Shown: in pieces, positions 25,431 to 33,911 of the stretch | How positions within the stretch are numbered: position 1 is the first letter of the stretch | Layout of the letters: every line of letters begins with the position of its first letter | DNA from: Clostridia bacterium | GTDB lineage: Bacteria > Bacillota > Clostridia > Lachnospirales > Lachnospiraceae | Reading direction: 5' to 3' | Length of the DNA stretch: 64,000 nucleotides | Assembly: GCA_910576325.1 (NCBI GenBank) | Contig: CAJTIM010000001.1 | Location: 62,001-126,000, forward strand | Notes under the pieces: model-generated | What the model was told of the DNA's origin: nothing | Seen by the model: the letters and a program-made list of their open reading frames with translations, nothing else | Databases searched by the model: none | Translations under genes and position numbers: made by a program

Positions 25431-26635
25431 GCGGAAGATTTATTGTAATTGTATTGGATGGCTTTGGAATAGGTGCAATGGAGGATGCGGGCAGGGTAAG
25501 GCCGGGGGACGAGAGAGCCGATACGTTTGGCAGTATTCTGGAGGATCATCCAGATTTATATTTGCCCAACTTGGAGCGTCTGGGGCTTATGAATGCTTAT
25601 GGACGGGAAAGCCGCCGTATGAAATTCCGCAGGGAGGCAGGCTTTGGCAGGGCGGAGCTTAAACATTTTGGAGCGGATACCTTTATGGGGCACCAGGAGA
25701 TTATGGGAACTCTGCCGAAAAAGCCGGAGGAGCATCCGTTTCAGGAAAAAGTACAAAAGACTGCGGAACACCTGTGCGCACACGGCCATCAGGTTCAGAT
25801 TGTGGAGCGGGAGGGGCTGCGGTATCTGGTGTGTGACAAATATGTGACGGTGGGTGACAATCTGGAAGCTGACCTGGGGATGTGTTATAATGTGACGGCG
25901 CCTCTTGACTTTATTTCCTTTGAAGAGGAATGTGAGATTGCCCGTCTGGTCCGTGAGGTGGCGTCCGTAGGCCGGGTGATTGTGTTCGGCGGCACGGGCA
26001 ATACGATGGAGGATCTGTATCAGGCGGAGGAGGTTCGTGAAGGGCGCTTTATAGGGATTGCTTCCGCAAGGTCCAAATCCTATGAGCAGGGGTATCAGTG
26101 TCTTCATCTGGGATATGGAGTAGATAAAAATGTACAGGCTCCCACTTTGCTTGCCCGGGCAGGAATTCCGGTTGTTCTGATTGGAAAAGTGGCGGATATT
26201 GTGGCAAACGATGGAGGAAAGAGTATTTCATGTGTTCCTACCAGGGAGTGTTTAAAGCTTACACTGCAGGAATTAAGCGGTATGGAACAGGGATTTCTTT
26301 GTACCAATGTGCAGGAAACGGATTTGGCAGGCCATTCTCAGTCAACACGCGTTTACCGGGAGATTCTGGAACAGGCGGATGAGGGAATCGGGGCGCTTTT
26401 GAATGAGCTTACTGAGGAGGATATGCTGGTGGTTATGGCAGATCACGGAAATGATCCGAAGATTGGGCACAGCAAGCATACCCGCGAATGTGTTCCCCTT
26501 CTGATTTGCCAGGGAAGAAGGAACGTACATCCCATTGGGGATCGAAAAAGTCTTTCGGATGTGGGAGCCTCTGTCTGTGATTATTTTCAGGTGCTGCCAC
26601 CTCAGAATGGAGAGAGCTTTTTATACCTGCTGTAA
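25427..26635 (+). CDS. yhfW: YhfW-like phosphopentomutase-family metalloenzyme
   Basis: A 402-residue alkaline-phosphatase superfamily enzyme resembling phosphopentomutase. Metal site one is VLDGFGIGAMEDAG (about 6-19). The catalytic threonine lies in ADTFMGHQEIMGT (about 84-96). Metal ligands follow in NVQETDLAGHSQ and MADHGNDPKIGHSKHTRE. It probably handles a phosphorylated sugar or analogue within the yhf pathway. It is the last gene of the operon. No clear terminator is visible in the 157-base gap to degV, which holds four iterated AGTTTC motifs. Confidence 0.85.
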   Translation: MSGRFIVIVLDGFGIGAMEDAGRVRPGDERADTFGSILEDHPDLYLPNLERLGLMNAYGRESRRMKFRREAGFGRAELKHFGADTFMGHQEIMGTLPKKPEEHPFQEKVQKTAEHLCAHGHQVQIVEREGLRYLVCDKYVTVGDNLEADLGMCYNVTAPLDFISFEEECEIARLVREVASVGRVIVFGGTGNTMEDLYQAEEVREGRFIGIASARSKSYEQGYQCLHLGYGVDKNVQAPTLLARAGIPVVLIGKVADIVANDGGKSISCVPTRECLKLTLQELSGMEQGFLCTNVQETDLAGHSQSTRVYREILEQADEGIGALLNELTEEDMLVVMADHGNDPKIGHSKHTRECVPLLICQGRRNVHPIGDRKSLSDVGASVCDYFQVLPPQNGESFLYLL

Positions 26636-26706
26636 GAATGAAGATAGCGGCAGTTTCCGAAACAGTTTCAAAGTTTCTTATAGTATCTCATAGTTTCAAA
26701 AACTAC

Positions 26707-26735
26707 TTGAAAAACATGTGGATGTGTGTTACTAT
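26707..26735 (+). promoter_or_regulatory. Putative promoter of degV
   Basis: TTGAAA (26707-26712), a 17-base spacer and TACTAT (26730-26735). Iterated AGTTTC motifs just upstream (about 26652-26697) could bind a regulator. Confidence 0.55.
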
Positions 26736-26792
26736 CATATGTAGTATTGAAAACCACATTTTATAGTGGAAAGAGCAAGTAGGAGGCATATT

Positions 26793-27632
26793 ATGAGTTA
26801 CAAAATAGTTGTTGACAGCTGCGGGGAACTGCCGGAGAGCTATAAGAAAAATGAGCGCTTTGAGAGTGTACCGCTGGTGTTGGATATAGACGGGCATCAT
26901 GTGGTGGATGATGAAACCTTTGACCAGGCGGATTTTCTGCGCAGGGTTGCCGAGAGCCCCAATTGTCCGAAGTCCTCCTGCCCCTCACCGGAGCGCTATC
27001 TGGAGGCTTACACCTGTGAGGCGGACAATGTGTATGCGGTTACTCTTTCCGCGGAGCTGAGCGGTTCCTATAACAGTGCGGAGCTGGGGAAGAAGCTTTA
27101 TCAGGAGGAGAAGGGACAGAAGAATATTCATGTATTTAATTCCTGTTCCGCTTCCATCGGACAGACATTGATTGCCATGAAGATTGAGGAGTGCGAGAAG
27201 GCCGGTATGACCTTTGAGAAGGTGATTGAGACGGTGGACAGCTATATTGCAGGGCAGAATACGTATTTTGTTCTGGAATCTCTGGAGGCTCTCCGCAAAA
27301 ATGGCCGTCTCAGCAATCTGAAGGCATTTGTGGCGAATGCATTAAATATTAAACCGGTTATGGCGGCTACACCCATAGGCACGATCTGCCAGCTTGACCA
27401 GGCCAGAGGGATTAACAGGGCACTTAAGAGGATGGTGGAATATATTGCGAAGGATCTGAAGAATCCGGCGGAAAAGCTTCTTGCCATTTCTCATTGTAAT
27501 TGTCCGGAGAGGGCTAAGATGGTGAAGGAAGAGATTCTGAAGCATGCGGCGGTGAAGGATGTACTGATTCTGGACACGGCGGGAGTGAGCAGTCTCTATG
27601 CAAGCGACGGGGGAATTATTGTGGTAGTCTGA
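26793..27632 (+). CDS. DegV-family fatty-acid-binding protein (FakB-like)
   Basis: A 279-residue DegV-domain protein. The start YKIVVDSCGELPESY and the segments KSSCPSPERYLEAY (about 62-75) and LSAELSGSYNSAELG (about 88-102) are DegV hallmarks; the Ser/Thr-rich loops bind the acyl carboxylate. FakB proteins present fatty acids to the FakA kinase, whose gene is not in this window. AGGAGG precedes the ATG at 26793. It stands alone with its own promoter. Ligand preference cannot be inferred. Confidence 0.88.
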   Translation: MSYKIVVDSCGELPESYKKNERFESVPLVLDIDGHHVVDDETFDQADFLRRVAESPNCPKSSCPSPERYLEAYTCEADNVYAVTLSAELSGSYNSAELGKKLYQEEKGQKNIHVFNSCSASIGQTLIAMKIEECEKAGMTFEKVIETVDSYIAGQNTYFVLESLEALRKNGRLSNLKAFVANALNIKPVMAATPIGTICQLDQARGINRALKRMVEYIAKDLKNPAEKLLAISHCNCPERAKMVKEEILKHAAVKDVLILDTAGVSSLYASDGGIIVVV

Positions 27633-27777
27633 CTGCTTTTTGGAGTTGAAATTGGATTTTGGCGGATTTTTAAAAATTTTCATGATTTTTTCATAATTTT
27701 GTGTTATACTCAAAGGCAGAGTTGCGGCGGATGGCGCTGCATGGGAAAAGAGAGAGGTAAAGAGAGGATTTCACAGG

Positions 27778-28029
27778 ATGAGTCAGGAAAAGGTAAACCG
27801 TTATAAAGAGGAGAAAGCGAATCGGAAAGAGATTTTGGCCAAGGAGAAACGGAAGCAGGCTGTCACGAAGGTTTGTGCAGGAGTTATTGCATTGGCTTTG
27901 GTGGGATGGATCGGGTATTCGGTGTATGATATGGCTACGAGGCCGGATACTTCAACGATTGAGATGGATGCTTCTGCGTTGGATTCGTATCTTTCTTCTA
28001 TGGGAACGGAGTCGGCGACGGCGGAGTAG
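27778..28029 (+). CDS. Small single-pass membrane protein, unknown function
   Basis: An 83-residue protein. A highly charged basic N-terminus (1-28, heptad-like Lys/Glu) is followed by one membrane helix (about 31-50) and a short acidic extracytoplasmic tail. By the positive-inside rule the N-terminus is cytoplasmic. GAGG lies 11 bases upstream of the ATG, and a strong terminator follows, so it is an independent gene. I do not recognise a named family. Confidence 0.6.
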   Translation: MSQEKVNRYKEEKANRKEILAKEKRKQAVTKVCAGVIALALVGWIGYSVYDMATRPDTSTIEMDASALDSYLSSMGTESATAE

Positions 28030-28039
28030 AGATGAGGGG

Positions 28040-28067
28040 AGCCTTCCTTTTGGGAGGCTTCTTTTTT
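28040..28067 (+). terminator. Terminator of the small membrane protein gene
   Basis: An 8-bp stem AGCCTTCC/GGGAGGCT with a T4 loop and a following T-rich tract. Confidence 0.85.
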
Positions 28068-28117
28068 GCAGAATCAGCCGTCAGTCTTTTCGCTTTCCGT
28101 GTTCGGGCGGTTCACGC

Positions 28118-28157
28118 ACACACGGCGGAAATCTGTTTTGGGATTTCCGCCGTGTGT
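28118..28157 (-). terminator. Strong hairpin downstream of argG
   Basis: A perfect 15-bp stem (28118-28132 with 28143-28157) with a 10-base loop, beginning 12 bases after the argG stop on the minus strand. There is no T tract on that strand, so it may be a Rho-type or mRNA-protecting hairpin rather than a classical terminator. Confidence 0.5.
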
Positions 28158-28168
28158 GTAGAGTTCTT

Positions 28169-29395
28169 TTATTTTTTGGAGGCTTCGGCCTCAGCCATTT
28201 TCATGGCGCGAACCTTTAAGGGCAGCCCGAAAAGGGTGATGAAGCCGCTGGCGTCATGGTGATCGTAGAGGTCGCCGGTGGTGAAGGAGGCCAAGGATTC
28301 GTTGTACAGGGAGTAGGGGGAGGTGGTTCCGGCTTTGATGATGTTGCCCTTGTAAAGCTTGAACTTAACTTCTCCGGTTACATACTCCTGGGTGCTGGTG
28401 ACGAAAGCCTGTACTGCTTCGCGCAGGGGAGTGAACCATTTTCCCTCGTATACGATCTGGGCGAATTTGTTGCCCATGTCTTTTTTAACTTCCATGGTGG
28501 CGCGATCCAATACCAGCTCTTCCAGCTGCTGGTGGGCTTCCATAAGGATGGTTCCGCCGGGAGTTTCGTATACGCCGCGGGATTTCATGCCTACTACGCG
28601 GTTTTCTACGATGTCTACGATGCCGATGCCGTGCTTGCCGCCCAGAGCGTTAAGCTCGGTGATGATCTCGGATACCTTCATGGACTTGCCGTTCAGGGAT
28701 ACGGGGATGCCTTTTTCAAAGGTCATGGTGATATATTCGCCTTCGTCCGAAGCTTTTTCGGGGGTAACGCCGAGAACGAGCATGTGCTCGTAGTTTGGCT
28801 CGTTGGCCGGATCCTCAAGCTCCAGGCCCTCATGGCTGATGTGCCACAGGTTCCTGTCGCGGCTGTAGCTCTGGCTGTGGTCGAAGGGCAGATTGATGCC
28901 GTGCTGACGGCAGTATTCGATCTCGTCCTCGCGGGACTGCATGGTCCACACGTCAGTCATACGCCAGGGGGCGATGATGGTCAGATCCGGGGCGAGAGCC
29001 TTGATACCAAGCTCGAAGCGTATCTGGTCGTTGCCTTTGCCGGTTGCGCCGTGGCAGATGGCGGTTGCGCCTTCCTTGCGGGCGATTTCTACAAGACGCT
29101 TGGCAATTACCGGACGGGCCATGGAGGTGCCCAAAAGGTATTTGTTCTCGTATACGGCGCCTGCCTGTACGCAGGGCATGATGTAGTCGTCGCAGAATTC
29201 ATCGATGATATTCTCTATGTACAGTTTGGAAGCGCCGGACAGCTTTGCACGCTCTTCCAGGCCGTCAAGTTCATTTCCCTGCCCGCAGTCGATGCAGCAG
29301 CAGATGACCTCATAATCAAAATGTTCTTTCAGCCAGGGAATGATGGCTGTAGTATCCAGTCCGCCGGAATAGGCCAGCACAACTTTTTCTTTCAT
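28169..29395 (-). CDS. argG: Argininosuccinate synthase
   Basis: A 408-residue ATP-dependent enzyme that joins citrulline and aspartate, the penultimate step of arginine synthesis. The N-type ATP pyrophosphatase loop AYSGGLDTT is at 8-16. [13 protein letters not shown] and the substrate-binding [14 protein letters not shown] segment follow. GAGGAGGA precedes the ATG. It is encoded alone, 7 kb from the argCJBD cluster and on the opposite strand; argH is not beside it. AT-rich ARG-box-like repeats lie upstream of its promoter. Confidence 0.97.
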   Translation of the reverse strand: MKEKVVLAYSGGLDTTAIIPWLKEHFDYEVICCCIDCGQGNELDGLEERAKLSGASKLYIENIIDEFCDDYIMPCVQAGAVYENKYLLGTSMARPVIAKRLVEIARKEGATAICHGATGKGNDQIRFELGIKALAPDLTIIAPWRMTDVWTMQSREDEIEYCRQHGINLPFDHSQSYSRDRNLWHISHEGLELEDPANEPNYEHMLVLGVTPEKASDEGEYITMTFEKGIPVSLNGKSMKVSEIITELNALGGKHGIGIVDIVENRVVGMKSRGVYETPGGTILMEAHQQLEELVLDRATMEVKKDMGNKFAQIVYEGKWFTPLREAVQAFVTSTQEYVTGEVKFKLYKGNIIKAGTTSPYSLYNESLASFTTGDLYDHHDASGFITLFGLPLKVRAMKMAEAEASKK

Positions 29396-29478
29396 AGTTA
29401 TATCCTCCTCAGTTTGTATTTATCCGGAGCTGCCTTATTTTACGGACGCCCCGGCCTTTGACTTTCTCACTGACAAAT

Positions 29479-29507
29479 AATATACAACATCACCTGGAAA
29501 GATGCAA
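29479..29507 (-). promoter_or_regulatory. Promoter of argG
   Basis: On the minus strand, TTGCAT (29502-29507), a 17-base spacer and TATATT (29479-29484), about 85 bases before the start codon. Confidence 0.6.
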
Positions 29508-29508
29508 G

Positions 29509-29607
29509 TGAAATTTTATACATATTTATAAGGGGATGGAGGTATAAAATTGTAAAAAGGTGATATTTTATACATTATATACAATAAAAATGTATAAATA
29601 TTTACAA
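29509..29607 (-). promoter_or_regulatory. ARG-box-like repeats upstream of argG
   Basis: Two nearly equal copies of the pattern TGAWATTTTATACATWWTAT occur at about 29509-29528 and 29561-29580. A third palindromic site related to TGTATAAATATTTACA lies at 29591-29606. Such AT-rich 18-mers are bound by ArgR/AhrC. They abut the argG -35 box, so arginine repression is likely. The rest of the 287-base gap to the EcfT gene holds no gene. Confidence 0.5.
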
Positions 29608-29682
29608 ACTGGGCTGAAAGGGGGCGGATTTACTTTTACATCCTCCAACTGTGAACAGTTCCTTTTGAAAGAGCTCTGTTGG

Positions 29683-30507
29683 CTAAAACGGATTCCAATA
29701 CCGCCCCCCATTTAGAAACTGTAAGGCAATGGAAATCCCAATCAGCACAAACCCCAAAACCATTGTGGCATAGTCAAATCCTGTAAATCTTCGCTCCCGA
29801 TACCAGGTCCGTCTGCGTTCTTTGCCGAAGCAGCGAAGCTCCATAGCGTTCGACACCACCTCAATCCGTTCCATGCTGGAGAGGATGAGAGGCATCAAAA
29901 TAGCAGTAGCGCCTTTCAGTCGTTTTACCAGATTTTCCTTGCCGGACAGCTCCACGCCCCGGGCCTGCTGCGCAAGGGAAATCGCATGAAATTCGTCCAG
30001 GACATCCGGAATATAGCGCAAAGCCAGAGAAACGGAGTAGGATACCTTGTAGCTTACGCCGATTTTATTTAAGGAAGCGGCAAATTCACTGGGCTGTGTG
30101 GTGGAGATAAAGAGAATTACCACAGGAATTGTTGCTGTGTATTTCAAAACCACATTTGCATGGTAGAGAAGCTGCTGGGCAGTGATGCTGTAACGCCCGA
30201 CGATGCGGAAGAGCACCGTACGGGTATTGTAGATACTCACTCCGTGCTCCGGTGAAAACAGATAAATCAAAAGATTGTTCATCACCAGGAACACCAGGGA
30301 GAAGATGAGAATCACCTTCACATCGCTGACTCGGATCTTGGAAACCTGGAATAAGATCAGGGCAAATACGGTAAGCAGGATGAGATACCTGGTATCAAAG
30401 GTAATCATAGCCGCCAGGACCCAGCACAGCATACAGGCCATTTTGGAGGCTCCTGTTAATCTATGAATGGGAGAAACACGCTCTATATAGTTGAATAACT
30501 GAATCAT
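29683..30507 (-). CDS. ecfT: Energy-coupling factor transporter T component
   Basis: A 274-residue membrane protein with about five helices. It carries the two arginine coupling motifs of EcfT, SLAQQARGVEL (about 175-185) and SNAMELRCFG (about 217-226), which contact the two ATPases. It couples ATP hydrolysis to toppling of the substrate-binding S component. It overlaps the ATPase gene by 4 bases, and it is the last gene of the five-gene minus-strand unit. Confidence 0.9.
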   Translation of the reverse strand: MIQLFNYIERVSPIHRLTGASKMACMLCWVLAAMITFDTRYLILLTVFALILFQVSKIRVSDVKVILIFSLVFLVMNNLLIYLFSPEHGVSIYNTRTVLFRIVGRYSITAQQLLYHANVVLKYTATIPVVILFISTTQPSEFAASLNKIGVSYKVSYSVSLALRYIPDVLDEFHAISLAQQARGVELSGKENLVKRLKGATAILMPLILSSMERIEVVSNAMELRCFGKERRRTWYRERRFTGFDYATMVLGFVLIGISIALQFLNGGRYWNPF

Positions 30508-32210
30508 CCCCGCACCTCCTCTTCATAGTCAATAAAATGCTGTACAAATACATTGGGATCCGGAATCCCGCATAAAAGGGCCAGATCGTATAGAGAGGTT
30601 TCCTTTAGGTTTGCACGGCTGATGATATCCGGGTTGGTGAGGATATTGGCGGAGGTATCGTCCGCGATTACCTGTCCTCCGGAAAACACGATGGCTCTCT
30701 GAGCATATTCCAGCATCAGATGCATATCGTGGGTAATCATAACCACCGTAATTCCCCGCCTGTGAAGCTCCTTTAAAAATTCCATGATTTCCGTGTAATG
30801 CCGGTAATCCTGCCCGGCCGTGGGTTCATCGAGAATGATCATCTGAGGGTCCAGTGCAAGGATGGAAGCAATGGTGACACGTTTTTTCTGTCCGAAGCTC
30901 AGGGCGGATACGGGCCATTTCCGGAAGGGGTAGAGGCCGCATATTTTCAATACCTCGTCTACCTTTCGGGCAATGGTATCCTCGGATACATGGCGCTGCC
31001 TGAGGCCAAAAGCCACTTCATCAAAGATCATGGTTTTGCAGATCATCTGATTGGGATTCTGCATCACGTATCCGATACGGTCCGCCCGTTCCTTGATGCT
31101 GTAATCCTTCATATCTTCTCCCCGGAAGGTGAGCGTGCCTTTTTGCTGCTTTTCAAAGCCGCAGATTACCTTGGAGAAAGTGGACTTGCCGGCGCCGTTG
31201 GTTCCAACAATGGCAAGGAGCTCTCCTTTGGCGGCGCTGGCGCTGATGCCCTTTAAGGCGTGGAAGCCGTTTTCATAGGTAAAGTCAATGTCCTCGGCCC
31301 GAAGAAGCATCTCCGGCGCTTCCTTTTTTCCTTTGGCTTTTCTGCTGTGATACCAGTCACGGACACAGGATTTTTCTTCTTCCGTGAGTGTGAGGCTGCG
31401 GATGCTGTGAGGCAGGCACTTGGGGGTAATGGTTACTCCGGCATATTTGAGAGCGGTTAGGTATAAGGGTTCCCGGATACCGTTTTCCAGGAGAAGATTG
31501 GTGGAAAGAAGCTCGTCCGGTCTCTGGTCCGCCGCGATTTCTCCGTCCTTCATCAAGACAATTCGGTCTACGCCGCGCCACAGTACATCCTCCAGACGGT
31601 GTTCCACAATGATTACGGTGGCGCCTGTTTCTTTCTGTATCTGATCAATAATCTCGATGGCGCGCTTCCCGGTGGCAGGGTCCAGATTGGCCAGGGGCTC
31701 GTCAAAAAGAAGAATTTCCACTTGATTTACCATAACGCCGGCCATAGAAACGCGCTGCTTCTGACCGCCGGACAGAGCGTTGGGAGAGTGATCCAGATGA
31801 TCGGCAATTCCAACCTTTCGGGCCACCTCACGTACCTCTTTTTTCATATCCTGCTGACCCATACAGGCATTTTCCAGAGCAAAGGCAATGTCCTCCGCCA
31901 CGGTAAGGCCGATGAACTGGCCGTCCAAGTCCTGGAGCACCGTACCGATGGTTTTGGATATCTCGAAGATGCTCTGATTTTTTGTATCCTGGCCCCGGAT
32001 AGTCAGGGTTCCGGTGGACTCTCCGGAGTAGGCAAAGGGAATCAGGCCGTTCATACAGTGAGTGAGGGTGGATTTGCCGCAGCCGGAGGGACCGGCAATG
32101 AGGAGCTTTTCTCCCGGATAAATCTCAAGGTTGATATGCTTCAGCGTCGGTTCTGCCTGGGCGTCATACTGAAAACTGAAATCCTCAAATTTTATTATCG
32201 GTTCTTTCAC
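30504..32210 (-). CDS. ECF transporter ATPase, two ATPase domains fused
   Basis: A 568-residue protein that fuses the two ATPases usually encoded as EcfA1 and EcfA2. Domain 1 has Walker A GPSGCGKS (40-47), signature LSGGQKQRV (146-154) and Walker B LLFDEP (167-172). Domain 2 has GTNGAGKS (336-343), a variant signature LSFGQKKRV and IILDEPTAGQD. The start at 32210 is GTG, with AAGGAGG seven bases before it; the longer frame to 32234 contains this ribosome binding site inside it. It is co-translated with EcfT. Confidence 0.9.
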   Translation of the reverse strand: MKEPIIKFEDFSFQYDAQAEPTLKHINLEIYPGEKLLIAGPSGCGKSTLTHCMNGLIPFAYSGESTGTLTIRGQDTKNQSIFEISKTIGTVLQDLDGQFIGLTVAEDIAFALENACMGQQDMKKEVREVARKVGIADHLDHSPNALSGGQKQRVSMAGVMVNQVEILLFDEPLANLDPATGKRAIEIIDQIQKETGATVIIVEHRLEDVLWRGVDRIVLMKDGEIAADQRPDELLSTNLLLENGIREPLYLTALKYAGVTITPKCLPHSIRSLTLTEEEKSCVRDWYHSRKAKGKKEAPEMLLRAEDIDFTYENGFHALKGISASAAKGELLAIVGTNGAGKSTFSKVICGFEKQQKGTLTFRGEDMKDYSIKERADRIGYVMQNPNQMICKTMIFDEVAFGLRQRHVSEDTIARKVDEVLKICGLYPFRKWPVSALSFGQKKRVTIASILALDPQMIILDEPTAGQDYRHYTEIMEFLKELHRRGITVVMITHDMHLMLEYAQRAIVFSGGQVIADDTSANILTNPDIISRANLKETSLYDLALLCGIPDPNVFVQHFIDYEEEVRG

Positions 32211-32276
32211 ATATACCTCCTTATAGAAAGCCATTTAATAGAATGGCTTTTGAGATCGGCAGCCTTTTTCGTTCAT

Positions 32277-32828
32277 TTATTTTTCCGCTTTTAAGGAGCC
32301 CTTTTTCGCTCTGGTAGCTGCATATGCGAAGCACAAAATGGTGCCTACGATAGCTGTTGAGAGGATATTTCCGACACTTCCGACTGCGCCCTGGAGGAAG
32401 ATTTTTTCCGCCGGCTCATCATATATGAGAATATCCAGGCCGGGAGCGATGAAGCCCCAGGCAATCAGATGTGCAATAATCTGTACCACATTGAAAATAA
32501 CTGCGCCTTTTACACCGAAATCGCCCTTGGACAGCTTCAGCTTGTAGCCTAAGAGACCCATAACCAGTCCAAAGAAGGCAGAACCTGCGATCCAGCTCCA
32601 CCAAACACCCCAGCCGCTTGCCAGGTCGCTTAAGAAATGGCCGATAAGGCTCATCAAAAAGCCTGCTACGGGTCCGAACAACATGCTCATGACGGCCACA
32701 ACAGGATAGTGTACACTGATCTTGAGATTGGGCACTGGCGTGGGAATTGCCACATAACTGCTAAGCACGAAAAACAGCGCCGCGCCGATACCGATTGCTA
32801 CGATTGTTTTTACTGAAAAATTTTTCAT
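32277..32828 (-). CDS. ECF transporter S component (UPF0397 family)
   Basis: A 183-residue protein with about six helices. VVAIGIGAALFFVLS at the N-terminus and LFGPVAGFLMSLIGHFLSDL (about 51-70) followed by GWGVWWSWIAG are typical of UPF0397 substrate-binding subunits. The substrate is not known for most of the family. Neighbouring nucleoside hydrolase and adenosyltransferase genes point to a nucleoside or adenosine-derived ligand, which is inference. AAAAGGAGA precedes the ATG. Confidence 0.85.
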   Translation of the reverse strand: MKNFSVKTIVAIGIGAALFFVLSSYVAIPTPVPNLKISVHYPVVAVMSMLFGPVAGFLMSLIGHFLSDLASGWGVWWSWIAGSAFFGLVMGLLGYKLKLSKGDFGVKGAVIFNVVQIIAHLIAWGFIAPGLDILIYDEPAEKIFLQGAVGSVGNILSTAIVGTILCFAYAATRAKKGSLKAEK

Positions 32829-32880
32829 CTGTAACTCTCCTTTTCCCTCTTGTTTGATTGAAAGTGCATTGAAAGTATAT

Positions 32881-32917
32881 ATTACAAAGGCAGGATATTT
32901 ACCGGGCCTTTTGTAAT
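32881..32917 (-). other. Intercistronic hairpin upstream of the S component
   Basis: ATTACAAAGGC (32881-32891) pairs with GCCTTTTGTAAT (32906-32917) with one bulge and a 14-base loop. It lies between the adenosyltransferase stop and the S-component start on the transcribed minus strand, with no strong T tract. It may partly terminate or protect the transcript. Confidence 0.4.
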
Positions 32918-32933
32918 CGGTTTCTTGTTTCCT

Positions 32934-33788
32934 TTATCCTCTTGGGTCTTTGCGGATCTCAATATGCCAGCTGTTGCCGGTTCCGATATTGTAAGCTTTG
33001 GCAAAGCTTCCCTGGTTGATGGCAACTGCCATACAGTTGAGAGAGTTCATATACACCAGAGGCTCGCCCACATACACATCCGCAAAGGAGTGAGCGTAGA
33101 CCATGGTATTCCGGTACAGGGTTCGCGTATCATTGGAGATCCGCACTTCCACCCGTTCGCCGAAGGCAATGCCCAGGGTTTTGAACAGCTCAATGGGAAT
33201 GTTGGACCACAGGCTTCCGAACCGTACATCCAGAACATCAATGGTGCCGGCCACGCCGCCATCCTCCGTTGTCTTAGCCGGAATGGTGGGAAGCTCCAGG
33301 ATGGTAGAGGGATCGATTTCCTCTCCTACCTGCTCAAAGGTGATCTTTCCGGCCGCCAGCTTTGCGCCGGTAAAGGCGTATACGTCCCGGCCATGGAAGG
33401 TGTAGGATTCCTCGGAACCGGATCGGCGGTTTGTGGTCTCGTCAATGATTCGGGCCGCTTCGATCCCGGGGTTTCGTTTTACAAAGGTGAGAGTGCCGTT
33501 ATCCGGCGTTACTACATACTGGCCGGTCTTTGTCTTGGCGACAATGCTTCTTCGGGTGGAGCCGACTCCCGGATCTACCACGGAGACAAATACGGTTCCC
33601 TCCGGCCAGTAGCTTACGGTCTGAATCAGACGGTAGCTGGCCTCCCAGGTGTTGTAGGGTTCAATCCCATGTGTCAAGTCATAAATCTTCAAATCTGGTG
33701 ATACACCGTAGGCAACGCCGTACATAGCGCTGACTGCGCCGTCCTGCATGCCGAAATCTGTCTGGAACACTAAGGCTCCCTGTCTCAT
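32934..33788 (-). CDS. S-adenosylmethionine hydroxide adenosyltransferase (DUF62 family)
   Basis: A 284-residue enzyme that cleaves S-adenosylmethionine with hydroxide to adenosine and methionine. FQTDFGMQDGAVSAMYGV (about 8-25), DLTHGIEPYN (about 38-47) and SVVDPGVGSTRR (about 71-82) are the family's conserved loops, and TPDNGTLTF follows. The start at 33788 has AAGAGGA upstream; a longer frame to 33881 has none. Adenosine produced here would feed the nucleoside hydrolase encoded just upstream. The link to an ECF transporter recurs in Clostridia as far as I recall. Confidence 0.88.
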   Translation of the reverse strand: MRQGALVFQTDFGMQDGAVSAMYGVAYGVSPDLKIYDLTHGIEPYNTWEASYRLIQTVSYWPEGTVFVSVVDPGVGSTRRSIVAKTKTGQYVVTPDNGTLTFVKRNPGIEAARIIDETTNRRSGSEESYTFHGRDVYAFTGAKLAAGKITFEQVGEEIDPSTILELPTIPAKTTEDGGVAGTIDVLDVRFGSLWSNIPIELFKTLGIAFGERVEVRISNDTRTLYRNTMVYAHSFADVYVGEPLVYMNSLNCMAVAINQGSFAKAYNIGTGNSWHIEIRKDPRG

Positions 33789-33911
33789 ATTTCTATCCTC
33801 TTTTCTATATAATTTAAACACCTCCGGATTTCTTCCGTTCTCTGGTTCCCGAGGGGATATTCCGGAGAGGTTCAATATCAATAGATAATCAACGTTTCCA
33901 TTAGCGGAAAA

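Noticed and set aside
25427..26635. DeoB phosphopentomutase assignment
   Set aside because: The metal motifs are shared by the superfamily, but operon context and the sequence around the catalytic Thr fit YhfW better.
28256..29461. A 401-codon open frame opposite argG
   Set aside because: argG has full family motifs on the minus strand; the opposite frame lacks a ribosome binding site and has no recognisable domain.
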